DNA of 25,396 nt from Bacteroidales bacterium UBA3630. Lineage in GTDB: Bacteria > Bacteroidota > Bacteroidia > Bacteroidales > P3. A program made the position numbers and the translations under genes. The notes beneath the pieces are model-generated. The model was given only the letters and a program-made list of their open reading frames with translations. It ran no database searches and was not told the DNA's origin. Location of the stretch: contig DFLB01000044.1 in assembly GCA_002373995.1 (NCBI GenBank), forward strand, positions 1 through 25,396, in the 5' to 3' direction. Of this stretch, positions 1 to 8,012 are shown in pieces (the stretch's first letter is position 1; each line of letters opens with the position of its first letter).

Positions 1-36
1 GGGGGGGGCGGCGGGGGGAGAAAAATGGGAGGGGGG
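1..36. other. G-rich tract at window start
   Basis: Runs of eight, six, three and six G lie within 36 bases, broken by CGGC, an A-rich spacer and a single A. Four G-runs this close can form a G-quadruplex on the + strand. The tract lies just upstream of the candidate promoter of the first gene. It could also be low-quality sequence at a contig edge, which cannot be decided from one window. Confidence 0.45.
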
Positions 37-37
37 A

Positions 38-47
38 CAATATTTTG
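38..47 (+). promoter_or_regulatory. candidate promoter -7 region of the oxidoreductase gene
   Basis: CAATATTTTG resembles the Bacteroidota -7 element TAnnTTTG but departs from it in the first two bases. Transcription would start near position 54, leaving a leader of about 45 bases before the ATG at 100. An almost identical string (TAATATTTTG) lies upstream of the sigma-factor gene on the other strand. The call rests on position and partial match only. Confidence 0.3.
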
Positions 48-99
48 GGTGGAGTTGCGTTATGGAGGACAAATATGTAACATCACAACCTAATAGCCC

Positions 100-2394
100 A
101 TGTACGAGATACTCAGCAAGAGGTTGCTCAACAGCAACGAGATTTACCAGATGGAGGTTCACGCGCCGTGGATTTCGCTCAGCGGCAAGCCTGGCCAGTT
201 TGTCATCGTTATTCCACATCCGCAGGGGGAGCGCATACCGCTCACGATCAGCGACATTGTGTACCAGAGGCAGTCGATAGTGCTGGTGTTTCAGGTGGTG
301 GGCGAGACGACACGCCAGATGGCGGCGATGGAGGTTGGCGAGGATTTGTATACGATAGTGGGTCCGCTGGGGCGGCCGAGCGAGCTGATAGAGAAGCATG
401 AGAAAGGCGAGCTCAAGCGTCTGCTTTTCGTTGCCGGCGGCGTGGGTATTGCGCCGGTGTTTCCGCAGGTGAAGTGGGCGTTTAGGCATGGTATTCCGAC
501 CGATGTTGTTATCGGGGCCCGCTCGAAGGACTTGCTGTTTTACGAGGAGGAGTTGCGGGCGGTGTGTCACAACCTGCACATTATGACCGACGACGGGAGC
601 TACGGGGAGCAGGGGCTGGTGACGGCGAAGGTGGACGAGCTCTGCTCCAGGTCGGAGGTTGGAGGTCGGAGTTCGGACCTCACATCTCATAGTTCCGACC
701 TAACCTACAGCCACTGCGTGGCCATCGGGCCGCTGCCGATGATGAAGTTCGTCAGCCTGACGACCAAGAAGTATAGCCTGCCCACGATTGTGAGCCTGAA
801 CTGCATGATGGTGGACGGCACGGGTATGTGCGGTGCGTGTCGCGTGAGGGTTGGCGAGGAGGTGAAGTTCTGCTGCGTGGACGGACCGGAGTTTGACGGT
901 CATCTGGTGGACTTTGACGAGGCAGCGCGCAAGCTGAAGACTCCCGACGCACGCCGCTACCGCATAGCCACAGCGGAGAGCGGGCACGAGTGCAACCTGG
1001 CGCCAGCAGTGGAGCGGGCCCTTGCCGGTGCACGACAGAGGCCCCGGGAGCAGGACCCCAAGGAAAGGGCCAAGAACTTTGACGAGGTGAGTTTCGGGTT
1101 CAGCGAACACCAGGCGCTGGTGGAGGCTGGGCGGTGTCTGCAGTGCAAGAAGCCGCGCTGTGTGGAGGCCTGCCCTGTGGGTATCAACATACCACGCTTC
1201 ATACAGAACATCAAAGAAGAGAACTTCAACCAGGCATACATCACCATCAGCATGGACTCGGCGCTGCCTGCCGTATGCGGGCGTGTGTGCCCGCAGGAGA
1301 CGCAGTGCGAGGGGAGCTGTGTGATGGGTGTGAAGGGAGAACCGATAGCCATCGGTGCATTGGAGAGATTTGTGGCCGATGACCACAGAGCGCGCTCGAA
1401 GCCGCAGAGTCCCTGCTATCCCGCAGGGCGCAAGGTGGCGGTGGTGGGCAGCGGGCCAAGCGGACTGACATGCGCTGGCGACCTGGCCAAACATGGCTAT
1501 CAGGTGACGGTGTTCGAGGCGTTGCACCATGCCGGCGGCGTGCTGGTGTACGGCATACCCGAGTTCCGCCTGCCGAAGCAGAGGGTGGTGGAGCCGGAGA
1601 TTGAGAACCTGCAACGGCTGGGTGTGGAGATACGCACCAACGTCATCATCGGCAAGAGCATCACCATCGACCAGCTATTCAGCGAGATGGAATACGACGC
1701 CGTGTACATTGCCTCGGGTGCCGGGCTGCCGAAGTTCATGGGCGTGAAGGGCGAGACCCTCATTGGCGTGATCAGTGCCAACGAGTTGCTGACGCGTACC
1801 AACCTGATGCACGGATACGACAAAAGGTACGACACTCCCATCTATCTGGGCAAGAAGGTGATCGTTGTGGGTGGGGGCAATGTGGCGATGGATGCCGCCC
1901 GCACGGCGCTGCGCCTGGGCAGCGAGGTGACGGTGGTCTACCGCCGTGGGCAGCAGGACATGCCCGCCCGCCGCGAAGAGGTGCACCACGCGATGGAAGA
2001 GGGAGTGCAGTTCATGTTCCAGACGGCGCCGGTGGAGATCCTCGGCAACGAAGACGGTACGGTGCGCGCCCTCCGTTGTGCCAAGATGGAGATGGGCGAG
2101 CCGGATGCCAAGGGGCGCCGCTCGTTCAAACAAATTGAGGGCAGCGAGTTCGACCTGGAGGCCGACACCATCGTTGCCGCCCTCGGTACGAGTCCCAACC
2201 CCCTCATCAGGACCACCACGCCGGGGTTGGAGTGCGAACCCTGGGGTGGCATCAAGGCCGACGAGAACGGCCAGACGAGCCGCAAGCTGATCTTCGCCGG
2301 TGGCGATGCTGTGAGCGGTGCCGCCACGGTGATTCTGGCCATGGGTGCCGGTCGCAAGGCGGCGAAAGCCATCATGGAAGCACTGGAGAATTGA
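100..2394 (+). CDS. fused NAD(P)H oxidoreductase (PyrK/NfnA-SudB-like N-terminus, GltD/NfnB-SudA-like C-terminus)
   Basis: This 764-residue protein joins two subunits that are separate in many bacteria. Residues 1 to about 285 form a ferredoxin-reductase-like FAD/NAD module (GGVGIAP at 113-119) with a [2Fe-2S] site, where C244, C247 and C259 in MCGAC...CVDGP are the likely ligands, probably with D239 as in Nfn proteins. The rest is GltD-like: Cys sets C346/C349/C354/C358 and C393/C397/C403/C407 for [4Fe-4S] clusters, an FAD motif GSGPSG at 450-455 and a second dinucleotide site GGGNVA near 591. Such proteins are annotated as glutamate synthase small chain, sulfide dehydrogenase or NADH-dependent ferredoxin:NADP oxidoreductase. 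A role in cytoplasmic electron transfer or bifurcation between NADH, NADPH and ferredoxin is inferred. An in-frame TAG at 94-96 fixes the start at 100. Residues about 182-202 are a Ser/Gly/Asp-rich insertion encoded by repeat-like DNA. Confidence 0.9.
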   Translation: MYEILSKRLLNSNEIYQMEVHAPWISLSGKPGQFVIVIPHPQGERIPLTISDIVYQRQSIVLVFQVVGETTRQMAAMEVGEDLYTIVGPLGRPSELIEKHEKGELKRLLFVAGGVGIAPVFPQVKWAFRHGIPTDVVIGARSKDLLFYEEELRAVCHNLHIMTDDGSYGEQGLVTAKVDELCSRSEVGGRSSDLTSHSSDLTYSHCVAIGPLPMMKFVSLTTKKYSLPTIVSLNCMMVDGTGMCGACRVRVGEEVKFCCVDGPEFDGHLVDFDEAARKLKTPDARRYRIATAESGHECNLAPAVERALAGARQRPREQDPKERAKNFDEVSFGFSEHQALVEAGRCLQCKKPRCVEACPVGINIPRFIQNIKEENFNQAYITISMDSALPAVCGRVCPQETQCEGSCVMGVKGEPIAIGALERFVADDHRARSKPQSPCYPAGRKVAVVGSGPSGLTCAGDLAKHGYQVTVFEALHHAGGVLVYGIPEFRLPKQRVVEPEIENLQRLGVEIRTNVIIGKSITIDQLFSEMEYDAVYIASGAGLPKFMGVKGETLIGVISANELLTRTNLMHGYDKRYDTPIYLGKKVIVVGGGNVAMDAARTALRLGSEVTVVYRRGQQDMPARREEVHHAMEEGVQFMFQTAPVEILGNEDGTVRALRCAKMEMGEPDAKGRRSFKQIEGSEFDLEADTIVAALGTSPNPLIRTTTPGLECEPWGGIKADENGQTSRKLIFAGGDAVSGAATVILAMGAGRKAAKAIMEALEN
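649..701. repeat. short repeat-like insertion with inverted arms inside the oxidoreductase gene
   Basis: AGGTCGGA occurs at 649-656 and again at 663-670, and its reverse complement TCCGACCT lies at 694-701, so the segment can fold back. It encodes a Ser/Gly/Asp-rich stretch (about residues 184-201) between the NAD-binding lobe and the conserved VAIGPLPMM segment. It looks like a small palindromic repeat unit that kept the reading frame. Confidence 0.5.
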
Positions 2395-2421
2395 GAACTG
2401 AGAATTAGGAATTTAGGAATT
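2386..2421. repeat. degenerate GAGAATT/AGGAATT short repeats at gene junction
   Basis: The end of the oxidoreductase gene and the 25-base gap after it consist of variants of GAGAATT, GAGAACT, TAGGAAT and AGGAATT in a row. The array contains the oxidoreductase stop codon and runs into the TTG start of the next gene, so it also supplies the purine-rich stretch in front of that start. Confidence 0.5.
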
Positions 2422-2785
2422 GGACTTGAATAAATTCACACTACAGACAGCGCCGCAATATGAGCGGCACTATGACGAGAACTCGTTCTGGAAAAAGGTG
2501 CGCCATGTGGCCTCGCAGGTGGGAGCCAAGGTGCTCTACCCCACCCTTCAGCTCTACTTTCTGCTGCAGTCGAAGGATGTGCCAGTGAAAGCCAAAACGC
2601 TCATCATCGGTGCCTTGGGGTACCTCATACTGCCCGCTGACCTGGTGCCAGACTTCATACCCGCCCTGGGGTTCACCGACGACCTCACGGCCCTCATGGT
2701 AGCCCTGCGCACCCTGAACAAATACCTCACCCCCGACATCAACGCCCATGCTAAAGAACAGACCGACAAACTACTAAAACGATGA
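2420..2785 (+). CDS. DUF1232 (YkvA-type) small membrane-associated protein
   Basis: This 121-residue protein carries the DUF1232 signature: an amphipathic/hydrophobic segment with LPADLVPDFIPALGFTDDLT at about 71-90, where the D-x-IPD/DDL-like acidic residues are conserved. The molecular function of the family is unknown. The start is TTG at 2420, because no ATG occurs before residue 93 and the N-terminus looks genuine. AGGA at 2415-2418 is too close to be a classical Shine-Dalgarno site, and AGGA at 2407-2410 is better spaced. Its stop overlaps the next start as ATGA, so the two are translationally coupled. Family membership is seen in the sequence, and no role is claimed. Confidence 0.85.
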   Translation: MDLNKFTLQTAPQYERHYDENSFWKKVRHVASQVGAKVLYPTLQLYFLLQSKDVPVKAKTLIIGALGYLILPADLVPDFIPALGFTDDLTALMVALRTLNKYLTPDINAHAKEQTDKLLKR

Positions 2786-3489
2786 AACACATATCTCTTA
2801 TTCTCACCGCCTTGCTGCTTGGCATGGTTGCCACAGCCCAGGAGCCACTCTTTTCCTCGAGCGAACTGCCCAACATGCGCCGATTCCTGCCGCCGCCACC
2901 CGATACCGCCAGTGCCGCTTTCCAGTACGACAAAGCACAATACCGTTGGGGCCTGGAACAGCGCAACGACAGCGCGCGGCGTGCCCTTGCCACCCAGGAT
3001 GCCGAGTGGAGTGTAGACTACATGTGCCGCATCATGGGTGGGGCTATGGGCATCACCCTCTCAAAAGAGGCCACTCCGTCCATCTATGCCATGCTTACCG
3101 CAGGCATCTTCACCGCCGACCACGTCAGCGAGACAGCCAAAGCCCACTATATGCGCATACGGCCATATATGTACTTCCACGAGCCCACCCTCGCCCCGTG
3201 GGACGAGGAGGAGCTGAGCCATAACGGTTCCTACCCCAGCGGCCACACCATCCTTGGTTGGACCACCGCCCTGCTACTCACCGAGGTGGCTCCCGAACAC
3301 GCCGACACCATCCTCGCCCGGGGCTATATGTACGGCCAGAGCCGAGTCATTGCAGGGTTCCACTGGCAGAGCGATGTCGACGCCGGACGATTGGCCGCCA
3401 GTGCTGCCGTAGCCCGACTGCATGCCGACAAGTGCTTCTTGAAACTAATGAAGAAAGCCCGTCGGGAATACAAAAAGCTCACAAAATGA
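2782..3489 (+). CDS. secreted class A nonspecific acid phosphatase (PAP2 superfamily)
   Basis: This 235-residue protein hydrolyses phosphomonoesters, most likely in the periplasm. Residues 1-19 are a signal peptide ending ATA-Q. The three PAP2 motifs are complete: K120-x6-R127-P128, S150-Y-P-S153-G-H155, and S187-R188-x5-H194-x3-D198. H194 would be the nucleophile that carries the phosphate, and H155 the acid/base. The length and the single soluble domain fit the PhoN/PhoC-like class A enzymes rather than the multi-TM lipid phosphatases. It starts inside the DUF1232 stop (ATGA) and its own stop overlaps the next ATG, so it sits in a tightly packed operon. The physiological substrate cannot be read from the sequence. 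Confidence 0.9.
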   Translation: MKHISLILTALLLGMVATAQEPLFSSSELPNMRRFLPPPPDTASAAFQYDKAQYRWGLEQRNDSARRALATQDAEWSVDYMCRIMGGAMGITLSKEATPSIYAMLTAGIFTADHVSETAKAHYMRIRPYMYFHEPTLAPWDEEELSHNGSYPSGHTILGWTTALLLTEVAPEHADTILARGYMYGQSRVIAGFHWQSDVDAGRLAASAAVARLHADKCFLKLMKKARREYKKLTK

Positions 3490-3902
3490 TAACCTCATAC
3501 AATACATACCGCCAGTATATCAAGGCCGACATCGCCGCCTACGGGCTGCAGCATGTCAGCCTCTACAACTGGCTATGTATCGACCAGCTACGCTTCCAGA
3601 TGAGGCTGCTTCGGCTCGAATACCTCACCAACTGCTGCCGGTGGCGCATGGAGAGCCGTGCAGTGTTGGAGGCAATGAGCCACAGCCTGGCTGTACGTCT
3701 GGGGGTCACAATTCCGAAGAACGTATTCGGACCCGGCATGTGCCTGATGCATCGCGGCACTGTGGTAGTCAGTCCGCTGGCACATGTGGGTGCCAACTGC
3801 AGGATACACCGCACCATCGGCGGTATTCCGGCAGTCAAATTGTCCGACACCGGAGCTATAGAACAGGGGGGCTTCCCAGCAACAATGGCCGATGGAGACT
3901 GA
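3486..3902 (+). CDS. serine O-acetyltransferase-like protein with internal in-frame deletion (probably non-functional)
   Basis: The 138-residue product opens like Bacteroidota serine acetyltransferases: a helical N-terminus with DQLRFQMRLLRLEYLTNC, then IPKNVFGPGMCLMHRGTVVV, holding the first catalytic His (equivalent to the His of LDHATG in CysE). After GANCRIH the sequence jumps to TIGGIPAVKLSDTG, the normal end of the family. About 50 residues are missing: the remaining left-handed beta-helix coils, the second catalytic His segment and the acetyl-CoA groove. The frame stays open, so the deletion is in frame. The start is the ATG at 3486 overlapping the phosphatase stop; longer in-frame starts lie inside that gene. 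It overlaps the GNAT gene by 11 bases. The original role would be O-acetylserine formation for cysteine synthesis, or acetylation of another small molecule. Confidence 0.75.
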   Translation: MITSYNTYRQYIKADIAAYGLQHVSLYNWLCIDQLRFQMRLLRLEYLTNCCRWRMESRAVLEAMSHSLAVRLGVTIPKNVFGPGMCLMHRGTVVVSPLAHVGANCRIHRTIGGIPAVKLSDTGAIEQGGFPATMADGD

Positions 3903-4431
3903 CCGCTTGATACTGCGTCCATGGTGCGAGGCTGATGCCGAAGCACTCTTCAGATATGCCTCGGACCCCGACGTAGGCCCCCTGGCCGGATGGCCGCCGC
4001 ACCAGAGCGTAGAGGAAAGCCTCAACATCATCCGCACTGTATTCGCCAACGACCGCACATGGGCGATGGAACTCAAAGCAACAGGTGAACCCATCGGATG
4101 CATCGGTTACTACATCTACGGCGAGAGCAACATAGAGATAGGCCCCGCCGATGCCGAGTTGGGCTATTGGGTAGGACACCCCTATTGGAACCAGGGCCTG
4201 TGCACCGAAGCGGTGCAACGGATGATAGCCTATTGCATGACTGAAAAAGGGTTTCGCACCCTGTGGTGCGATCACTTCGTCGACAACCCCGCTTCGGGAC
4301 GCGTAATGGCCAAATGCGGCTTTAACGACACCGGACTGGTCAACCATTGCAGCCGCCTCGGCCACGGCGCCGACCGTCCGGTAAAAATCATGAAACTGTC
4401 ATACCAATACCACCCTCACACAAATGGCTGA
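3892..4431 (+). CDS. GNAT family N-acetyltransferase (RimJ/RimL-like, Acetyltransf_3)
   Basis: This 179-residue protein begins with TDRLILRPWCEADAEALF, the usual opening of RimJ/RimL-type acetyltransferases. The core strand AELGYWVGHPYWNQGLCTEAV (about 90-110) contains the acetyl-CoA-binding Q-G-x-x-T-E-A turn, and FVDNPASGRVMAKCGF (about 132-147) is the conserved N-x-x-S-x-R-V-x-x-K-x-G-F helix. It would transfer acetyl from acetyl-CoA to an amine, either a protein N-terminus or a small molecule. The substrate is not readable. The gene overlaps both neighbours (11 bases upstream, 8 bases with the ABC-F gene), which points to co-transcription. Confidence 0.87.
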   Translation: METDRLILRPWCEADAEALFRYASDPDVGPLAGWPPHQSVEESLNIIRTVFANDRTWAMELKATGEPIGCIGYYIYGESNIEIGPADAELGYWVGHPYWNQGLCTEAVQRMIAYCMTEKGFRTLWCDHFVDNPASGRVMAKCGFNDTGLVNHCSRLGHGADRPVKIMKLSYQYHPHTNG

Positions 4432-6256
4432 CGCACTCCTCACTGTAGAAAACCTCAGCAAAAGCTTCGGCGACAAGATGCTCTTCAAGGATATCTCGTT
4501 CGGCATCAACGCCGGACAGAAGAGCGTCCTTATCGCCCGTAACGGATATGGTAAGTCGACTCTGTTGAACATCATCATGACCGCTTATGGCCAACGAGGT
4601 TATAACACGTTGCAGGACAGCGGTAAAATCACCTTCCGCAGCGACTTGAAGCTGGCGTATCTGCCGCAAAGCCCTGCCGAAGCCTTTCCACACCAAATGG
4701 TGCGCAACTTCGTGTACAACGTGCAGAGGCCCGAAACCGAGGACGATTGGACCTTTGAACAGCGTATGGAGGAAATTCTCAGCCGTATGAAGGTGGATAC
4801 CCTGCTGGACCGCCCCATGGAGACCCTCAGCGGTGGTGAGCAGAAGAAGGTAGCTTTATGCCGACTGCTGATAGACGACTGCAACCTGCTGATCCTCGAC
4901 GAGCCCACCAACCATCTGGACATCGACATGATCGAGTGGCTGGAAGAATTCCTCTCGCGGCAACGGCTGGCGCTGCTGATGGTAACCCACGACCGATATT
5001 TCCTCGACAATGTATGCCAGGACATCTACGAACTCGACAACGCCCGACTCTATCATTATAACGGCCACTACGACTACTATCTGGAAAAGAAAGCCGAGCG
5101 CGAAGCCAACGAGCGTGCCGAGGTGACAAAAGCCCGCAGTCTATATCGCACCGAACTGGAATGGATGCGGCGAATGCCCCAGGCCCGCGGCACCAAGGCT
5201 CAGGCCCGTATAGACGCATTCTACGAACTCGAAGCCAAGGCCCGCACACGCTTCGACGACAGCCGCCCGCAATTGACCGTCAAGACTGAACGCATCGGCG
5301 GAAAGATACTTGAACTTTATAACATCTGTTACCAGTCAATCATCGACGACTTCTCCTACGTGTTCAAAAAGGGAGAAAAGATAGGAATCGTTGGCCCCAA
5401 CGGCGTGGGCAAGAGTACATTTCTCAATATTATCACAGAAAAGATGAAACCTACCAGCGGTCGCGTCGTTGTGGGGCAAACCATCCAGTTCGGCTACTAC
5501 ACTCAGGCGGGCATGTCAGCACCTACCGACCGCCGTGTAATCGACCTTGTGAAGGACATTGCCGAAGAGATAGAACTCGACAACGGAAAATCCATGTCAG
5601 CCCACCAGTTCCTAACTTACTTTGGTTTCGATGGGACAACACAATTCAACTACTTCGGCAACCTCAGCGGCGGCGAACGACGCCGACTCTACCTTCTCCA
5701 GGTCCTCATGGCCAACCCCAATTTTCTTATTCTTGACGAACCCACCAACGACCTCGACATCTACACCCTGCAAATACTTGAACAGTTTTTGGTAGACTAC
5801 AAAGGATGTCTAATTATCGTGTCGCATGACCGTTCTTTTATGGATCACATTGTTGATCACCTCTTTGTCTTCGAAGGCAGCGGAAAAATACGCGACTACC
5901 ATTCCAACTACACCGAATACCGCCAGGAATGTCAGAGAATGGTGAAAGAGAAACGCAAAGAGGATAAAGAAGGAGCGAACAAAGGACGACAGGAAACAAA
6001 TAACGAACAGCGGCAGACAAAACCACTGCCCATCAAAAAGAAAGCCACTTACAAGGAACAAAAAGAATATCAGTCTTTGACAGACGAAATAGAGTCACTC
6101 GACAAGGAAAAAAAGGAACTTGAACGACAACTCAGCGACGGCAGTCTCACCGATCCTCAGAAACTCACAACCGCCAGTACGCGTATAGGCGAACTGATAA
6201 GATTGCTGGATGAGAAAGAAATGCGTTGGTTGGAACTTGACGAGATTGTTAACTAA
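4424..6256 (+). CDS. ABC-F family ATPase (Uup/EttA-like, ribosome-associated)
   Basis: This 610-residue soluble protein has two ABC ATPase domains in tandem and no membrane segment. Domain 1 has a Walker A (ARNGYGKST, 38-46), signature LSGGEQ (135-140) and Walker B LLILDEPTNHLD (155-166). Domain 2 has GPNGVGKST (324-332), LSGGER (414-419) and FLILDEPTNDLD (434-445). The linker between them (about 215-285) is charged and helical, as in the P-site tRNA-interaction motif of ABC-F factors. The C-terminus (about 535-605) is a Lys/Glu-rich coiled coil like the Uup DNA-binding tail. Family members act on ribosomes or in DNA transactions. Nothing indicates antibiotic resistance. It overlaps the GNAT gene by 8 bases and is followed at once by a terminator hairpin. 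Confidence 0.92.
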   Translation: MADALLTVENLSKSFGDKMLFKDISFGINAGQKSVLIARNGYGKSTLLNIIMTAYGQRGYNTLQDSGKITFRSDLKLAYLPQSPAEAFPHQMVRNFVYNVQRPETEDDWTFEQRMEEILSRMKVDTLLDRPMETLSGGEQKKVALCRLLIDDCNLLILDEPTNHLDIDMIEWLEEFLSRQRLALLMVTHDRYFLDNVCQDIYELDNARLYHYNGHYDYYLEKKAEREANERAEVTKARSLYRTELEWMRRMPQARGTKAQARIDAFYELEAKARTRFDDSRPQLTVKTERIGGKILELYNICYQSIIDDFSYVFKKGEKIGIVGPNGVGKSTFLNIITEKMKPTSGRVVVGQTIQFGYYTQAGMSAPTDRRVIDLVKDIAEEIELDNGKSMSAHQFLTYFGFDGTTQFNYFGNLSGGERRRLYLLQVLMANPNFLILDEPTNDLDIYTLQILEQFLVDYKGCLIIVSHDRSFMDHIVDHLFVFEGSGKIRDYHSNYTEYRQECQRMVKEKRKEDKEGANKGRQETNNEQRQTKPLPIKKKATYKEQKEYQSLTDEIESLDKEKKELERQLSDGSLTDPQKLTTASTRIGELIRLLDEKEMRWLELDEIVN

Positions 6257-6287
6257 AAAAACGGTCCCGCGCTTTGCGCGGGACCGT
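6255..6287. terminator. intrinsic terminator between convergent ABC-F and pruA genes
   Basis: A perfect 12-bp stem (6261-6272 with 6276-6287, TTT loop) lies between the two stop codons. Six A at 6255-6260 become a T-run after the hairpin on the - strand, so it is a canonical rho-independent terminator for pruA. For the ABC-F gene the hairpin is present but no T-run follows, so it would be weaker in that direction. Confidence 0.85.
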
Positions 6288-6294
6288 TAAGCAA

Positions 6295-7929
6295 TCACTC
6301 AGCACTGCTAATGAATGGATATTTGTAGTCGCGAGCCGGATCGAAGGTCTCTTTAACGGCTTGCGGCGATGTCCAGCGGATAAGGTTGAGGTAGGAACCG
6401 GCCTTGTCGTTGGTGCCGCTGGCGCGGGCACCGCCAAAGGGTTGCTGACCCACAACGGCTCCGGTAGGCTTGTCGTTAAAGTAGATGTTGCCTGCGGCAT
6501 TCTTCAGCAGATCGTAGCCCGTACGCAGGGCTTTGCGGTCGGTGGCGAAGATGGCGCCCGTGAGAGCATAGGGAGAGGTGGTGTCGCAGAGCTGACAGGT
6601 CTTTTCGTAGTCCTTGTCGTCATAGACATAAACAGTGATGATGGGTCCAAAGATCTCTTCGCACATGCTCTTGTAGTCAGGCTTCTTGGCCAGGATGACG
6701 GTCGGTTCGACAAACCAGCCCTTCTTCTTGTCGCACTTGCCACCAAAGATCACCTCGGCATCTTTGCTCTTCTTGGCGTGGTCGATGTAGGCCTTGCAGT
6801 TATCGAACGAAGCCTCGTCAATGACAGCATTGACGAAGGCAGAGAAGTCGCGCACATCGCCCATCTTAATCTCTTTGAGCATCTTGCCGACAATTTTCTC
6901 CACCTTGGACCACATCGAGGCGGGCACATAGGCGCGGCTGGCGGCGGAGCATTTCTGCCCTTGGAATTCGAAGGCACCACGGACGATGGCGGTAGCCACC
7001 TGGTCAGGGTCCGCACTCTTGTGCACCATGATAAAGTCCTTGCCGCCGGTTTCGCCAACAATCTTCGGGTATGATTTGTAGATGTCGATATTCTTACCAA
7101 TTTCTTTCCAGAAACCCTTAAAGGTGGCAGTAGAACCCGTAAAGTGGACACCGGCAAGGTTCTCGTCGGCAAAGGCCACCTTGCCGATGAGAGCGCCACT
7201 GCCGGGCAGGAAGTTCACTACACCGTCGGGAAGGCCGGCTTCCTTGTATATCTTCATAAGGATATAGTTACTTAACAGAGCCGTGGTGCTGGGTTTCCAG
7301 ATGCACACGTTGCCCATCAGAACAGGGCTAAGACAGAGGTTCGAAGCGATGGAGGTGAAGTTGAACGGTGTGATGGCAAAGACAAAACCTTCCATCGGGC
7401 GATATGTAACATAGTTCAGCGTACCCTTGTCGCTACAGGGCTGGTCACTGTATATTTGACTGGCATAAAAGGCGTTATAACGGAGAAAATCCACCAATTC
7501 GCAGGCACTGTCAATCTCAGCTTGCATGGTGGTCTTACCTTGACCAAGCATGGTGGCGGCATTGATCAAGTAACGATATTTTCCGCTGATAAGCGTAGCG
7601 ATTTTGAGCATGACACTGGCGCGGTCCATCCAGGGCGTCTCAGCCCATTCCTTCTGGGCTTTCATCGCGGCAGCAATAGCGGCCTTTACTTCTTTTTCTC
7701 CCACTTTATGGTAGCGGGCCAGCACATGCTTGTTCTCCGTGGGCATTACTACTTCGCCCATATTCTTGGTCTTCACTTCCTTACCGCCAATGATGGCAGG
7801 TATTTCGGTCACCTTGTTGTAAAGCTCATCAAGGGCTTTGCGGATCTCTTTGCGTTCGGGACTGCCTGGGGCATAGCCTTTTACTGGCTCGTTCTCGGGC
7901 TTGGGGAACATGAAAATGCTGTTGTTCAT
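6295..7929 (-). CDS. pruA: L-glutamate gamma-semialdehyde (1-pyrroline-5-carboxylate) dehydrogenase
   Basis: This 544-residue NAD-dependent aldehyde dehydrogenase oxidises glutamate 5-semialdehyde to glutamate, the last step of proline and arginine/ornithine breakdown in the cytoplasm. The ALDH landmarks are present: TPFNFTSIASNL (187-198), KPS at 212-214, VHFTGSTATF, general base E293 in VGETGGKD and catalytic C327 in GQKCSAASR. The length and the N-terminal extension (FMFPKPENEPVKGYAPGSPER) fit the monofunctional P5C dehydrogenase family rather than the proline dehydrogenase fusion. It stands alone on the - strand with its own promoter and terminator. No proline dehydrogenase gene is in the window. 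Confidence 0.95.
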   Translation of the reverse strand: MNNSIFMFPKPENEPVKGYAPGSPERKEIRKALDELYNKVTEIPAIIGGKEVKTKNMGEVVMPTENKHVLARYHKVGEKEVKAAIAAAMKAQKEWAETPWMDRASVMLKIATLISGKYRYLINAATMLGQGKTTMQAEIDSACELVDFLRYNAFYASQIYSDQPCSDKGTLNYVTYRPMEGFVFAITPFNFTSIASNLCLSPVLMGNVCIWKPSTTALLSNYILMKIYKEAGLPDGVVNFLPGSGALIGKVAFADENLAGVHFTGSTATFKGFWKEIGKNIDIYKSYPKIVGETGGKDFIMVHKSADPDQVATAIVRGAFEFQGQKCSAASRAYVPASMWSKVEKIVGKMLKEIKMGDVRDFSAFVNAVIDEASFDNCKAYIDHAKKSKDAEVIFGGKCDKKKGWFVEPTVILAKKPDYKSMCEEIFGPIITVYVYDDKDYEKTCQLCDTTSPYALTGAIFATDRKALRTGYDLLKNAAGNIYFNDKPTGAVVGQQPFGGARASGTNDKAGSYLNLIRWTSPQAVKETFDPARDYKYPFISSAE

Positions 7930-7961
7930 AGTGTTTGTTTTAAATTGGTTTTTTCAAGGTG

Positions 7962-7969
7962 CAAATATA
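7962..7969 (-). promoter_or_regulatory. Bacteroidota-type promoter (-7 TATATTTG) for pruA
   Basis: Read on the - strand, TATATTTG followed by CAC matches the TAnnTTTG -7 element exactly. It lies 33 bases before the pruA ATG and leaves a leader of about 25 bases. Just upstream, 7972-7999 can form a weak A/T hairpin (eight-base arms), which might end transcripts coming from the protease gene. Confidence 0.75.
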
Positions 7970-8012
7970 CGACTTTTTTTTACATGTACGGAAAAAAGTT
8001 ACGAACAACCTG

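Noticed and set aside
62..280. 72-codon open frame overlapping the start of the first gene
   Set aside because: Arg/Ser-rich out-of-frame translation. The oxidoreductase reading frame from 100 is certain.
3258..3485. Upstream extension of the acetyltransferase-like frame
   Set aside because: It lies inside the acid phosphatase gene in another frame, and its translation is Arg/Pro/His-rich. The ATG at 3486 gives the family N-terminus.
4424..6256. ABC-F protein as an antibiotic-resistance (ARE) factor
   Set aside because: The length and the C-terminal coiled coil fit housekeeping Uup-like ATPases, and no resistance context or leader peptide is visible.
6274..7074. 266-codon + strand open frame opposite pruA
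   Set aside because: It starts inside the terminator hairpin and mirrors a full-length aldehyde dehydrogenase.
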